Source: Cutibacterium equinum
Lineage (GTDB): Bacteria; Actinomycetota; Actinomycetes; Propionibacteriales; Propionibacteriaceae
Length of the DNA stretch: 64,000 nt
NCBI RefSeq assembly: GCF_028021195.1
Contig: NZ_CP115668.1
Location: forward strand, 1,054,001-1,118,000
Direction of reading: 5' to 3'
The position numbers and the translations under genes were made by a program. Below the pieces are notes generated by a model. It ran no database searches. It saw only the letters and a program-made list of their open reading frames with translations, and was not told where the DNA came from. Every line of letters starts with the position of its first letter. The first letter of the stretch is position 1. Of the stretch, positions 9,432 through 17,172 are shown one piece after another.

Positions 9432-10047
9432 GCGTTTTCGTGCCGCCTGGGCCAAGGTCATGAACCCCATCGCTGACGCCCTGTTGCGGGCTCACGTCAC
9501 CCCCGACATGGTGACCTGGGTCGGTACCATCGGCGCTTGTGCCATGGCGCTCATCTGCTTCCCGCAGGGGTGGCTCTGGCAGGGGCCGTGGCTTGTCACA
9601 CTGTTCATCTTCTCCGATTCCCTCGACGGCAACATGGCCCGCAAGATCGGGAGCCACTCCCAGTGGGGCGCCTTCCTCGACTCCACCTTGGATCGGTTCG
9701 GTGACGCCGCGATTTTTGTGGGTGTGGCGTTGTACTACGCCGGTCCGGGACACAACTTGCTGTGGACCGCAATGTCCCTTGCCGCGTTGGTCTTCGCAAT
9801 GGCCACCTCCTACGTGCGTGCCAGGGCCGAGTCCCTGGGCATGGAGGCCAAGGTCGGCATTGCCACCCGTGCGGATCGTCTGCTGGTCAGCTTGCTGTCC
9901 ATCGAGATCACGGGTCTGGCCAGGGTTGGTGTCTTCCCGCACTGGTGCCTCGCTGTCCTACCCATTGCATTGTGCTACCTGACGTTGGCCGGGGCCATCA
10001 CCGTGGCACAGCGGATGGTGGCAGTGCGTCGAGGCTGTCAGTCGTGA
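9424..10047 (+). CDS. pgsA1: Phosphatidylinositol phosphate synthase (CDP-alcohol phosphatidyltransferase)
   Basis: 207-residue integral membrane enzyme. The full CDP-alcohol phosphatidyltransferase signature (DG, then AR, then G and two Asp) is present as DSLDGNMARKIGSHS followed by WGAFLDSTLDRFGD. In actinobacteria the homologue after thrS-HIT joins inositol phosphate to CDP-diacylglycerol, the first step towards phosphatidylinositol and its mannosides. About six membrane helices are expected. The ATG at 9424 overlaps the HIT stop. Unlike in mycobacteria, no acyltransferase or pimA follows. Confidence 0.85.
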   Translation: MLERFRAAWAKVMNPIADALLRAHVTPDMVTWVGTIGACAMALICFPQGWLWQGPWLVTLFIFSDSLDGNMARKIGSHSQWGAFLDSTLDRFGDAAIFVGVALYYAGPGHNLLWTAMSLAALVFAMATSYVRARAESLGMEAKVGIATRADRLLVSLLSIEITGLARVGVFPHWCLAVLPIALCYLTLAGAITVAQRMVAVRRGCQS

Positions 10048-10092
10048 CGGGTCGGGTCGCGGCGAGTTCAGGCCCTCGACTGAACAGGTTCA

Positions 10093-10746
10093 ATGACTAA
10101 GGTGGACGTCGTGACGCGCACCCTGCCGCCTGAGGAAGTGTCCCAGGCCGATCTGTGGGACACCGATCGATTCTGGACGGTTCCCAACGTCTTGTCGGTG
10201 ATCCGCCTCATCGGAGTACCTGTCTTCCTGTGGCTCGTACTGGGTCCACATGAGGACGGCTGGGCTATCGGGGTGCTTGCCGTCGCCGGCATCACTGACT
10301 GGCTCGACGGCAAGATCGCCCGTCGCTGGCACCAGATCTCGCGCATCGGCCAGATGCTCGACCCCATCGCTGATCGTCTCTACATCTTCGCCACGGTCAT
10401 TGCGTTGGCCTTGCGTGACGTCATCCCACTGTGGCTGGTCATTGTGCTCATCGCCCGGGATGTGTGCCTGGCATGCCTGGTACCGGCCCTGAGAACTCGC
10501 GGTTTCACTTCGCTGCCGGTGCACTTCGTCGGCAAGGCCGCCACCTTCTGTCTGGTGTACTCCTTCCCGTTGATCTTGCTGGGCCACTTCGGAACTGGCG
10601 TCTGGACGGTCTGCCGGGTTCTCGGCTGGGCCTTCGCGATCTGGGGGACCGCACTGTACTGGTGGGCCTTCTTCCTCTACCTCCTCCAGACCATTCAGAT
10701 CGTCCACACCCTGCCTCGGGTCGATCGCCGGGGTGAGCTGTCGTGA
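10093..10746 (+). CDS. CDP-alcohol phosphatidyltransferase (PgsA2-like)
   Basis: 217-residue membrane phosphatidyltransferase with the signature DWLDGKIARRWHQISRIGQ followed by MLDPIADR. It probably makes an anionic phospholipid (phosphatidylglycerol phosphate or cardiolipin); the exact acceptor cannot be read from the sequence. Synteny with the DUF881 block matches Rv1822 (pgsA2). An alternative start is GTG 10111, which has AAGGTGG 5 bases upstream and may be the better one. The stop overlaps the next GTG by 4 bases. Confidence 0.82.
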   Translation: MTKVDVVTRTLPPEEVSQADLWDTDRFWTVPNVLSVIRLIGVPVFLWLVLGPHEDGWAIGVLAVAGITDWLDGKIARRWHQISRIGQMLDPIADRLYIFATVIALALRDVIPLWLVIVLIARDVCLACLVPALRTRGFTSLPVHFVGKAATFCLVYSFPLILLGHFGTGVWTVCRVLGWAFAIWGTALYWWAFFLYLLQTIQIVHTLPRVDRRGELS

Positions 10747-11507
10747 CTCAGCGTCCTGATGCATCGATGGACCTGTTGCGGGAAGTCCGCTCGCAGGCCT
10801 TGGACCCGGGGTATCAACGGTTTCACGATCGCAACCCAGACAGCACGAAACGACGGCCTGTCGGGGTGGGCGCCGTCGTCATCCTGCTCGTCACCGGGGT
10901 GCTCATCGGGATGGCGTGGCGCTCAACGGCCGCACGCGAACCACTGGACGCCCGGGAGCGCAAGAACCTCGTCGCCCACGTGCAATCGGCCCAGGCTCAC
11001 GAATCGGCTCAGCAGGCGGAGCTGGTCAGGTTGCGCGCATCCGTGAATGCCATGAAAGGTACCGCCACACCCGTCGACGACCAGGACGGGCAGGACTCCG
11101 CAGTGCTCGCGTTGACCGGCCCTGGGGTGCGGATCGTGCTCGACGACACCAATGCGGCCCCGAACGGTGAACTGGGCGATGCCGACGTGCGCAAACTCGT
11201 CAATGCTTTGTGGCAGTCCGGGGCGGAGGCTGTGGCCATCAATGGCCACCGGATCGGGCCCCGCACGGCGATTCGCACGGCTGGATCGGCGATCACCGTT
11301 GACTACGTCTCATTGTCTCGACCCTATGTCATTGAGGCGATCGGCTCTCCCCAGACGATCCCGGCAAAACTGGCTGACACACCGGGAGGGCGCTGGTTGA
11401 CCTACCTCAGGGACAACGCATCGGTCACGTATACGGTGGCGACCAGGGACCAGATCTCGGTGCCGGGATCGAAGGCGTCGGTGAGTCACGCGAGTCCTCG
11501 ACGATGA
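10743..11507 (+). CDS. DUF881 family membrane-anchored protein (first copy)
   Basis: 254 residues: a short basic cytoplasmic tail, one transmembrane helix near 40-60, a coiled segment (about 70-100) and an extracytoplasmic DUF881 domain with the family stretch GAEAVAINGHRIG. Function is unknown. In actinobacteria DUF881 proteins flank the small basic membrane protein Sbp, as here. GTG start overlapping the previous stop (GTGA). Confidence 0.85.
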   Translation: MTQRPDASMDLLREVRSQALDPGYQRFHDRNPDSTKRRPVGVGAVVILLVTGVLIGMAWRSTAAREPLDARERKNLVAHVQSAQAHESAQQAELVRLRASVNAMKGTATPVDDQDGQDSAVLALTGPGVRIVLDDTNAAPNGELGDADVRKLVNALWQSGAEAVAINGHRIGPRTAIRTAGSAITVDYVSLSRPYVIEAIGSPQTIPAKLADTPGGRWLTYLRDNASVTYTVATRDQISVPGSKASVSHASPRR

Positions 11508-11549
11508 TGGTCAGATGATGAACGGTATCGGCACACAGGAAGGACACTC

Positions 11550-11882
11550 ATGATTGCGCTCATCGGTCTGGTGGCCGGGATCATCATTGGCATCGTGGTC
11601 AATCCCACCCTGCCTCCTGGCCTCCAGCCGTACCTGCCGATCATGATCGTCGCCGCCCTTGACGCCATTTTCGGTGCGGTGCGTGCCTATTTGGCCCACA
11701 CCTTCTCTGATCGCGTCTTCGTCGTCTCCTTCCTCTCCAATGTCGCCATTGCCGCCCTCATCGTCTGGGTGGGGGACCAGATCGGTGTCGGTTCGCAGTT
11801 GTCGACTGCCGTCGTCGTCGTGCTCGGCATCCGAATCTTCACCAATGCTGCCGCGATTCGTCGTGAGATCCTCCATGCCTGA
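11550..11882 (+). CDS. sbp: Small basic membrane protein Sbp (DUF1290)
   Basis: 110 residues with three hydrophobic helices and a conserved arrangement: GLVAGIIIGIVVNP at the start, a central DAIFGAVRAYLAHTF segment and a C-terminal amphipathic helix. The family is found next to division genes in Gram-positive bacteria, but its role is not settled. ATG 11550 has GGAAGGA upstream. The stop overlaps the next ATG. Confidence 0.88.
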   Translation: MIALIGLVAGIIIGIVVNPTLPPGLQPYLPIMIVAALDAIFGAVRAYLAHTFSDRVFVVSFLSNVAIAALIVWVGDQIGVGSQLSTAVVVVLGIRIFTNAAAIRREILHA

Positions 11883-12627
11883 GCACCACGCCCCGCGGGA
11901 ATGGGCCGAGAATCACTGGCGCCGGATCGGCAAGGACTTGGCCTCGGTGTCGACCGGGCAGATCCTCGTGGCCATCATCTTGTGTCTGTGCTCGGTGATG
12001 ATCGTCACCCAGGTGCGTTCCCAGCGCAATCAGGACGCATTCTCGACGATGAGTAGAGCGGACTTGGTGACGATGCTGGACACCCTCTCGGACTCCTCGC
12101 GCCAACTGGATTCCGAGATTGCTGACCTGCGTGCCACGACGAGGGAATTGCAGTCGGGGGCCAATTCGCGCAAGGTCGCTCAGCAGGAGGCAGAGGACCG
12201 GCTCACCCGGATGAAGGTGTTGGCCGGAACGGTTCCGGTACATGGACCGGGAATCACGATCACCATTGACGACCCGGAGGAGAAGGTCACCTCCGACATG
12301 ATGCTCGACGCCGTCCAGGAGATGCGCGATGCCGGAGCTGAGGCCATGGTTGTCAACAACAAGGTTCGCATCGTTGCCGACACCTGGTTTGCTGCCAGTC
12401 CTGACGGCCTTGACGTCAGTGGAACGACGATTCGCCGTCCCTACACCTTGACCGTCCTGGGGGATCCCCATGCCCTGCGCGAGGGGGCACGGTTCCGTGG
12501 TGGTCTGGTCTCCCAGATGGAGTCCGACAAGGTGGGGGCCTCGGTCACGATCACGACGTCTGAGGACCTCACCATTTCCGCAGTCGCCCATCCGCGTCCG
12601 ATGACTCACGCCACACCGGTGAGATGA
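11875..12627 (+). CDS. DUF881 family membrane-anchored protein (second copy)
   Basis: 250 residues: one transmembrane helix at about 27-47, a coiled stretch (about 70-110, SRQLDSEIADLRATTRELQ) and an extracytoplasmic DUF881 domain with GAEAMVVNNKVRIV. It is a paralogue of the protein at 10743-11507, and the pair sandwiches Sbp exactly as in Mycobacterium (Rv1823-Rv1825). The three proteins may form one membrane complex. ATG 11875 overlaps the Sbp gene by 8 bases. Confidence 0.85.
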   Translation: MPEHHAPREWAENHWRRIGKDLASVSTGQILVAIILCLCSVMIVTQVRSQRNQDAFSTMSRADLVTMLDTLSDSSRQLDSEIADLRATTRELQSGANSRKVAQQEAEDRLTRMKVLAGTVPVHGPGITITIDDPEEKVTSDMMLDAVQEMRDAGAEAMVVNNKVRIVADTWFAASPDGLDVSGTTIRRPYTLTVLGDPHALREGARFRGGLVSQMESDKVGASVTITTSEDLTISAVAHPRPMTHATPVR

Positions 12628-12703
12628 CGCGGGCATCGAGGGGCTGAGCGCGGTAGTCTGCCAGTACGAGGATTGTTCCGTCGGCCGTGTCATGGAGGTG
12701 GCG

Positions 12704-13084
12704 ATGACCGAGATTCCTGATGATGTGTTGTGCACGTCGGATTGCCTGTGGATCAGACCGGGTAATGGTGACAGGGTACGCGTCGGGGTCACGTCGGCCC
12801 TCCTTGACCAGTTCGGGCCAGTGGAGTCATTGTCCCTTCCTGACGACGGGCAGGAAATCGTCGCGGGGGACATCTGCGGCGATCTGGAGTTCTCGTCTCG
12901 CAGCTGGGAGCTCGTCTCCCCGGTCGCTGGGGAGGTCATCTCGGTCAACCAGTCGGTTGACGCCGACCTGCTCGAGGCAGACCCGTGGGGTGACGGATGG
13001 CTGTTCGACATGAGACTGTCCGACCCCGAGGAGCTCGACGAGTTGCTTGACCCGGACGAATACCTCGCGACCATGGGGGAGTGA
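12704..13084 (+). CDS. GcvH-like protein lacking the lipoyl lysine
   Basis: 126-residue barrel-sandwich protein in the gcvH slot of the garA cluster. The fold is recognisable (VGVTSALLDQFGPV, then SPVAGEVISVN). Aligned on PV.GEV, the position normally holding the lipoyl lysine is Ser65 (context LEFSSRSWEL); no lysine occurs anywhere in this loop. It therefore cannot carry lipoate in the usual way. The ATG at 12704 is preferred over 12692 because GGAGGTG lies just before it. It overlaps the FHA frame region, and is probably cotranscribed with it. It may be a structural or regulatory descendant of the H protein. Confidence 0.78.
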   Translation: MTEIPDDVLCTSDCLWIRPGNGDRVRVGVTSALLDQFGPVESLSLPDDGQEIVAGDICGDLEFSSRSWELVSPVAGEVISVNQSVDADLLEADPWGDGWLFDMRLSDPEELDELLDPDEYLATMGE

Positions 13085-13131
13085 GCCCTAGAATGAGTAT
13101 TTCGGAGACTGCCGAGAGCGAGGACGCGAAC

Positions 13132-13674
13132 ATGAACAAGTGCCCCATGTGCGGCCACGTCAATGACGACGGCGCAAACTTCTGCTCCCGATGCGGGACC
13201 CGTCTCGGGGTGCCCATCGACACCCCTGGGGACAACACTGGCGTCATTCCGACCATCACCGAACCGCCGGTGGCCGAAGAAACCTCGCCCAATCTTGACC
13301 TGCCCGCCGATGTGTTGCGAGACATCGCCGACTTGCCGGTCGAGAACGCCATGCTGGTGGTGCGACGCGGGCCCAACCTCGGCGCTCAATTCCTGCTCGA
13401 CCAGGATGAGACGACGGCTGGACGCTCCACCCGATCTGACATTTTCCTCGACGACATCACGGTCTCTCGCCACCATGTGAAGTTCATCCGTCAGCCCGAC
13501 GGTCGCATGATCATCGAGGACCAGGGCAGCCTCAACGGAACCTACGTCAACCGCACTCTGGTCGATGGCTCGGCCGTGCTGAGAGACGGCGACGAGGTGC
13601 AGATCGGCAAATTCCGGATGACCTACCACACCGGTGGGACGGCCTCTGGTGCCAGCGGGGCTGGTCGCGTCTGA
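13132..13674 (+). CDS. garA: Zinc-ribbon FHA protein, GarA/OdhI-like
   Basis: 180 residues. An N-terminal zinc ribbon (Cys4, Cys7, Cys18, Cys21) is followed by a Thr/Pro-rich linker (30-55) and a forkhead-associated domain with GR at 97-98, SRHH at 112-115 and GSLNGTYVNR. GarA/OdhI proteins bind 2-oxoglutarate dehydrogenase and glutamate enzymes until phosphorylated by Ser/Thr kinases. The position between gcvH-like and ftsR matches Rv1827. The classical paired threonine phosphosite is not clearly present; TITEPP or AEETS may serve. ATG 13132 has AGGA 7 bases upstream; a GTG at 13081 is possible. Confidence 0.85.
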   Translation: MNKCPMCGHVNDDGANFCSRCGTRLGVPIDTPGDNTGVIPTITEPPVAEETSPNLDLPADVLRDIADLPVENAMLVVRRGPNLGAQFLLDQDETTAGRSTRSDIFLDDITVSRHHVKFIRQPDGRMIIEDQGSLNGTYVNRTLVDGSAVLRDGDEVQIGKFRMTYHTGGTASGASGAGRV

Positions 13675-14384
13675 TGCCAGGATCTGTCCGAACCATCGGG
13701 CAGGTGATGAAGACTCTCAAACCGGATTTCCCCGATCTGAGTATTTCCAAGATCCGATTTCTAGAGTCCGAGGGCCTGCTGTCGCCTGAGAGGGCACCAT
13801 CGGGATACCGCAAGTATTCCGACTCTGACGTGGAAAGATTGCGCTACATCTTGACGTGTCAGCGGGATCACTTCCAGCCGCTGCGTGTCATCCGAGACCA
13901 TCTGGAGATGATGGACCGGGGCGAAGAGCCTCCAGTGGCCGAGGCGCCGCCGTTGCCGACCGAGAGCGAGGGGACTGCCGTCCCGAAGGCTCCGGAAGGC
14001 CAGGGAATCGTGCAGACCCGTGGCCCGATCAAGATGAACCGTCGTGAGCTCATCCGAGCGTCGGGCATCACCGAGGCCATGCTCATGGAACTTGAACGGC
14101 ATCAGTTGGTGCGTCCCAAGCGGGGGGCCTCCTACTTCGGGCAGGAGGCTCTCGTCGTCTGCGTCGCGGCCCGCCGACTCTCTGCCTATGGCATGGACAC
14201 CCGTCACATGCGCGCCATCCGTCAGGCTGCCGAGCACGAGGCTGGTCTGATCGAACAGGCCCTCATCCCGCACGCTCGTCATCCAGAGCAGGCCTCCAAG
14301 ATTGCTGCCGAGACGACCAAGGTGATGATGCATGCCCATACGGCGATGGTCTACGACATGTTGGAGCACTGGTCGGCCAACTGA
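13674..14384 (+). CDS. ftsR: MerR-family regulator FtsR
   Basis: 236-residue DNA-binding protein. The N-terminal winged helix carries SISKIRFLESEGLLSPERAP and SGYRKYSDSDVERLRYI, typical MerR features. The C-terminal part (about 120-236) is the conserved partner-binding region of the Rv1828/FtsR group, which in Corynebacterium activates ftsZ. There is no cysteine cluster for metal sensing. The ATG overlaps the garA stop (TGATG), so the two are coupled. Confidence 0.88.
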   Translation: MPGSVRTIGQVMKTLKPDFPDLSISKIRFLESEGLLSPERAPSGYRKYSDSDVERLRYILTCQRDHFQPLRVIRDHLEMMDRGEEPPVAEAPPLPTESEGTAVPKAPEGQGIVQTRGPIKMNRRELIRASGITEAMLMELERHQLVRPKRGASYFGQEALVVCVAARRLSAYGMDTRHMRAIRQAAEHEAGLIEQALIPHARHPEQASKIAAETTKVMMHAHTAMVYDMLEHWSAN

Positions 14385-14436
14385 GCCCTGTGGCGCTCAG
14401 TGAGACTTGCGTGACGGATTGACGACGAGGCCGCGC

Positions 14437-14442
14437 TAGGCT
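14437..14442 (+). promoter_or_regulatory. -10-like hexamer for leaderless bfn mRNA
   Basis: TAGGCT ends 6 bases before the ATG at 14449, which itself has no ribosome site. This is the spacing expected for a leaderless transcript. Confidence 0.4.
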
Positions 14443-14448
14443 GGCCGC

Positions 14449-14928
14449 ATGGTCTTGCTCGAGGTCGCCGAGATTCGGACCGAGCCTGTTTCCGGGGCGG
14501 CGGTGCTGCTGTTGCGCGAGGTCGATGGTCGTCGCCATCTTGCGTTGTGGATCGCCGAGCCAGAGAAGGTGGCCATCACTGACGCCATCAACGAGGAAGA
14601 GCCGATCCGGCCCTACACCCATGACCTCCTTGCCCGCGTCGTCGCGGTGCTGTGTGAGGAAGAACCCCAATGCGTCATCACCAAGGTCGAGGATGGCATC
14701 TGGTTCGGCGAGTTGGTGTTGGGAGATATGAGGATCGACGCCCGACCTTCCGATCTGGTCGCCCTGGCGCTGCGTCTTTCGGTGCCGATCTGGTGCACCC
14801 AGGAGGTCATCTCCTCAGCCGGAATCCGCCTGGACGCTGGGCCGGAGGATGCCGTTGAGGAGTTCCGGCAGTTCTTGGATCAGGTCAGCCCGGATGACTT
14901 CGGGCCCGGACCCTCGACCTCTGGTTGA
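14449..14928 (+). CDS. Bifunctional nuclease family protein (DUF151)
   Basis: 159-residue protein with the DUF151 core: LLLREVDGRRHLALWIAEPEK, a central helix PIRPYTHDLLARVV and DARPSDLVALALR. Family members have been reported as nucleases, but the cellular role in actinobacteria is open. It occupies the Rv1829 position between two MerR genes. Confidence 0.85.
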   Translation: MVLLEVAEIRTEPVSGAAVLLLREVDGRRHLALWIAEPEKVAITDAINEEEPIRPYTHDLLARVVAVLCEEEPQCVITKVEDGIWFGELVLGDMRIDARPSDLVALALRLSVPIWCTQEVISSAGIRLDAGPEDAVEEFRQFLDQVSPDDFGPGPSTSG

Positions 14929-15111
14929 CCGTGAGTCCACGATAAAATGCCTTGTCAAGATTGTATTTGTTGCTGGAATGTGAGGACGACGTGAAGCCAT
15001 CGGCGTGGCTTCGATGGTGATCGAGGCTCGCGCCGTAGCGTCAAGGGCGTTCGACGGGGCAACCGTGCTCCGCTGTTGAAACCACGAAGAGAATTGGTGA
15101 AGGGTGACGAG

Positions 15112-15699
15112 ATGACAACGACCGGTGACCAGCCGAGTGTTGAAACTCCCCTCGACGGCCCCGCGCGTCGCGGTCAGGATGCCCTTTTCGAGGGTGACTT
15201 CGCCCCGATGCCTGAGGACATCGGTTTCAGAGGGCCCGTCGCATCCGGTGCGGCTGGTATTACCTACCGCCAGCTCGACTACTGGGCGCGAACCGGCTTG
15301 GTTCGTCCGGAGATTCGGGCTGCTCGCGGCTCCGGTAGCCAGCGTCTCTACTCCTTCCGCGACATCCTCATGCTCAAGGTCGTCAAGCGCCTCCTCGATG
15401 CCGGGGTCTCCTTGCAGCAGATTCGGGTGGCCATCGACCATCTGCGCAGCAATGGCGTCGAGGACCTTTCCCGAGTCACCCTCATGAGTGACGGGGTCTC
15501 CGTCTACGAGTGCACCAATGACAACGAGGTCATCGACCTGTTGCGCGGTGGCCAGGGAATGTTCGCCATCGCCCTGGGAGGGGTCTGGCGAGACGTCCAG
15601 GGCAGCCTCGCTGAGTTGCCGAGTGAGCGTCTTGAACCGACTGAGGAAGAAGAGCTCGACGAGTTCACTGCCAGAAGAATTGCCAAGCACGCTTCCTGA
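15112..15699 (+). CDS. MerR-family transcriptional regulator (Rv1830-like)
   Basis: 195 residues. The MerR helix-turn-helix lies at about 45-115 (ITYRQLDYWARTGLVRP, then RLYSFRDILMLKVVKRLL). A short C-terminal domain holds a strand pair around VIDLLRGGQGMFAIALGGVW, as in Rv1830-like regulators. ATG 15112 is preferred over TTG 15076 because AGGGTG lies 5 bases upstream. It closes the cluster conserved with mycobacteria. The 180 bases before it hold no gene. Confidence 0.87.
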   Translation: MTTTGDQPSVETPLDGPARRGQDALFEGDFAPMPEDIGFRGPVASGAAGITYRQLDYWARTGLVRPEIRAARGSGSQRLYSFRDILMLKVVKRLLDAGVSLQQIRVAIDHLRSNGVEDLSRVTLMSDGVSVYECTNDNEVIDLLRGGQGMFAIALGGVWRDVQGSLAELPSERLEPTEEEELDEFTARRIAKHAS

Positions 15700-15808
15700 A
15701 CTGGCGCTGAATTGACGGGAAACGTCCCCCGTCATCCGTGAGGGGTGTGCTCGTCGAGCGTGCGCCGCATGTGGCCTCCATGTCATGATTCGCACTGAGG
15801 AGGCCCCT

Positions 15809-17071
15809 GTGAAGGACATGATTGCCGCCATCATGAAGCGGCCCGGTATCGCCCATCTGCTACGATCCCACACCCGATTCACCCGACGACTCGGCAACCA
15901 TTTCGCCGCGTCCATCACTTATTTCACGGTGCTGGCGATCGTGCCGGTCATCGCATTCGCCTTTGCCGTGCTGGGATTGATTCTGAGCGGGTTGAGCCCT
16001 TATCTGCTCGATCAGGTGGTGGACTCGGTCGTGGGTCTGGCCACTCCTCAGGGTGACGAGGAACAAATTCGCGGCATCATCGACAACGCCATGAAGGTCG
16101 GCGGATCGATCTGGGCGTTCATCATCTCCATCCTCACCGCCTTCTGGGCTGGAATTGGCTGGATCGGAAACATCCGTAAGGGAATTCAGGCGCAATGGGC
16201 GCCAGACTTTGACATGGTGACCGACGACCGCGGATTCGTGCGCGCCAAGCTCTCCGACATGATGGCCTTCCTGGGATTGCTGCTGGTGAGCCTGCTGACG
16301 ATCGTCACCTCCCAGGTCGGCTCCTCGATGGCTGGGGTATTGGCCGCATGGACTGGCCTGGACACCGTCCCCGGACATGCCCTGCTGTTGACCCTGGCTG
16401 GCCTGGTGGCCACGACGATTGCCGGCTGGCTGCTCTTCATCTTCTTGTACACCGTCATGCCGCGAGGCAAGCCGGTGTGGCGTCCGATCCTCAAGGGCTC
16501 CCTGGCCGCAGGTTTCGCCCTGGCCCTGCTGCAGGTCGGTGCTGGGTATCTCGTTCAGGCCTTCAGCTCCAACAAGGCTGCGCAGGCCTTTGGATCGGTC
16601 ATCGTCATCATGCTGGTCTTTGACCTCGTCGCTCGGTTGATCCTCTTCATCGCCGCGTGGATCGCGACTGCCAATCAGCCGGCCATCGACAAGGAATGGA
16701 ATGATTGCGACGAGCCGCTGCTGGGCCGAGACGACTGCCGTACCGTCGAGGGGCACTGGGAGGCGGCTCTGGCGGATCGTGCTCGCAAGCAGGCCAAGAA
16801 GGATGAGAAGGAGGGAAAGGATGGCGTGGCACCAACTGGTAGGTACCGCGTCGTCGAAGGGGTCGTTCATCACGATGACGACGAGACCGTGCCAGGTGGC
16901 GCGGGCGATCTCACCTCAGCGACCTTGACCGGTCTGCAGAGCACTCAACATCCTGGGGTGGTCCACCCAGCACCGGCCTCGCACAAGGATCGCCGCGGAC
17001 CCGTCATCCACGTCCTCGTGACCGCAGGCCTTGCTGTGGGAGCTTTCTTCCTGGGCAGGCATCAGGACTGA
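15809..17071 (+). CDS. YihY/BrkB family inner-membrane protein
   Basis: 420 residues with about six transmembrane helices between 40 and 300 and the family's N-terminal amphipathic region (FAASITYFTVLAIVPVIAF). Long misannotated as ribonuclease BN, it is a membrane protein, possibly a transporter, of unknown substrate. A hydrophilic tail (about 300-395, lysine-rich, then acidic) is followed by one more hydrophobic segment near the C-terminus. GTG 15809 has GAGGAGG 5 bases upstream and is preferred over ATG 15785. A strong hairpin follows. Confidence 0.85.
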   Translation: MKDMIAAIMKRPGIAHLLRSHTRFTRRLGNHFAASITYFTVLAIVPVIAFAFAVLGLILSGLSPYLLDQVVDSVVGLATPQGDEEQIRGIIDNAMKVGGSIWAFIISILTAFWAGIGWIGNIRKGIQAQWAPDFDMVTDDRGFVRAKLSDMMAFLGLLLVSLLTIVTSQVGSSMAGVLAAWTGLDTVPGHALLLTLAGLVATTIAGWLLFIFLYTVMPRGKPVWRPILKGSLAAGFALALLQVGAGYLVQAFSSNKAAQAFGSVIVIMLVFDLVARLILFIAAWIATANQPAIDKEWNDCDEPLLGRDDCRTVEGHWEAALADRARKQAKKDEKEGKDGVAPTGRYRVVEGVVHHDDDETVPGGAGDLTSATLTGLQSTQHPGVVHPAPASHKDRRGPVIHVLVTAGLAVGAFFLGRHQD

Positions 17072-17093
17072 ATCGTCTTACCCACGTCGGACG

Positions 17094-17131
17094 CGAGAGG
17101 TGGGGGGAACCGATGTTCCCCCCACCTCTCG
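17094..17131. terminator. Long hairpin between convergent yihY-like and pfp genes
   Basis: A perfect 16-bp stem (CGAGAGGTGGGGGGAA and its complement) closes a 6-base loop. There is no clear T-run on either side. It sits between convergent genes and most likely ends or insulates both transcripts. Confidence 0.7.
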
Positions 17132-17153
17132 TCGTGTGATCGGACACTGACGT

Positions 17154-17172
17154 CACTGACGTGTCGTCAGTG
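17154..17172. repeat. Inverted repeat at the 3' end of pfp
   Basis: CACTGACG and CGTCAGTG form a perfect 8-3-8 inverted repeat overlapping the pfp stop codon. The left half is also part of a direct repeat (CACTGACGT near 17145 and 17154). It may be part of the pfp terminator. Confidence 0.5.

Noticed and set aside
11839-13629. A 596-codon minus-strand frame opposite DUF881, gcvH-like and garA
   Set aside because: All three plus-strand genes are supported by motifs and synteny; the minus frame has low-complexity His/Arg/Gly content.
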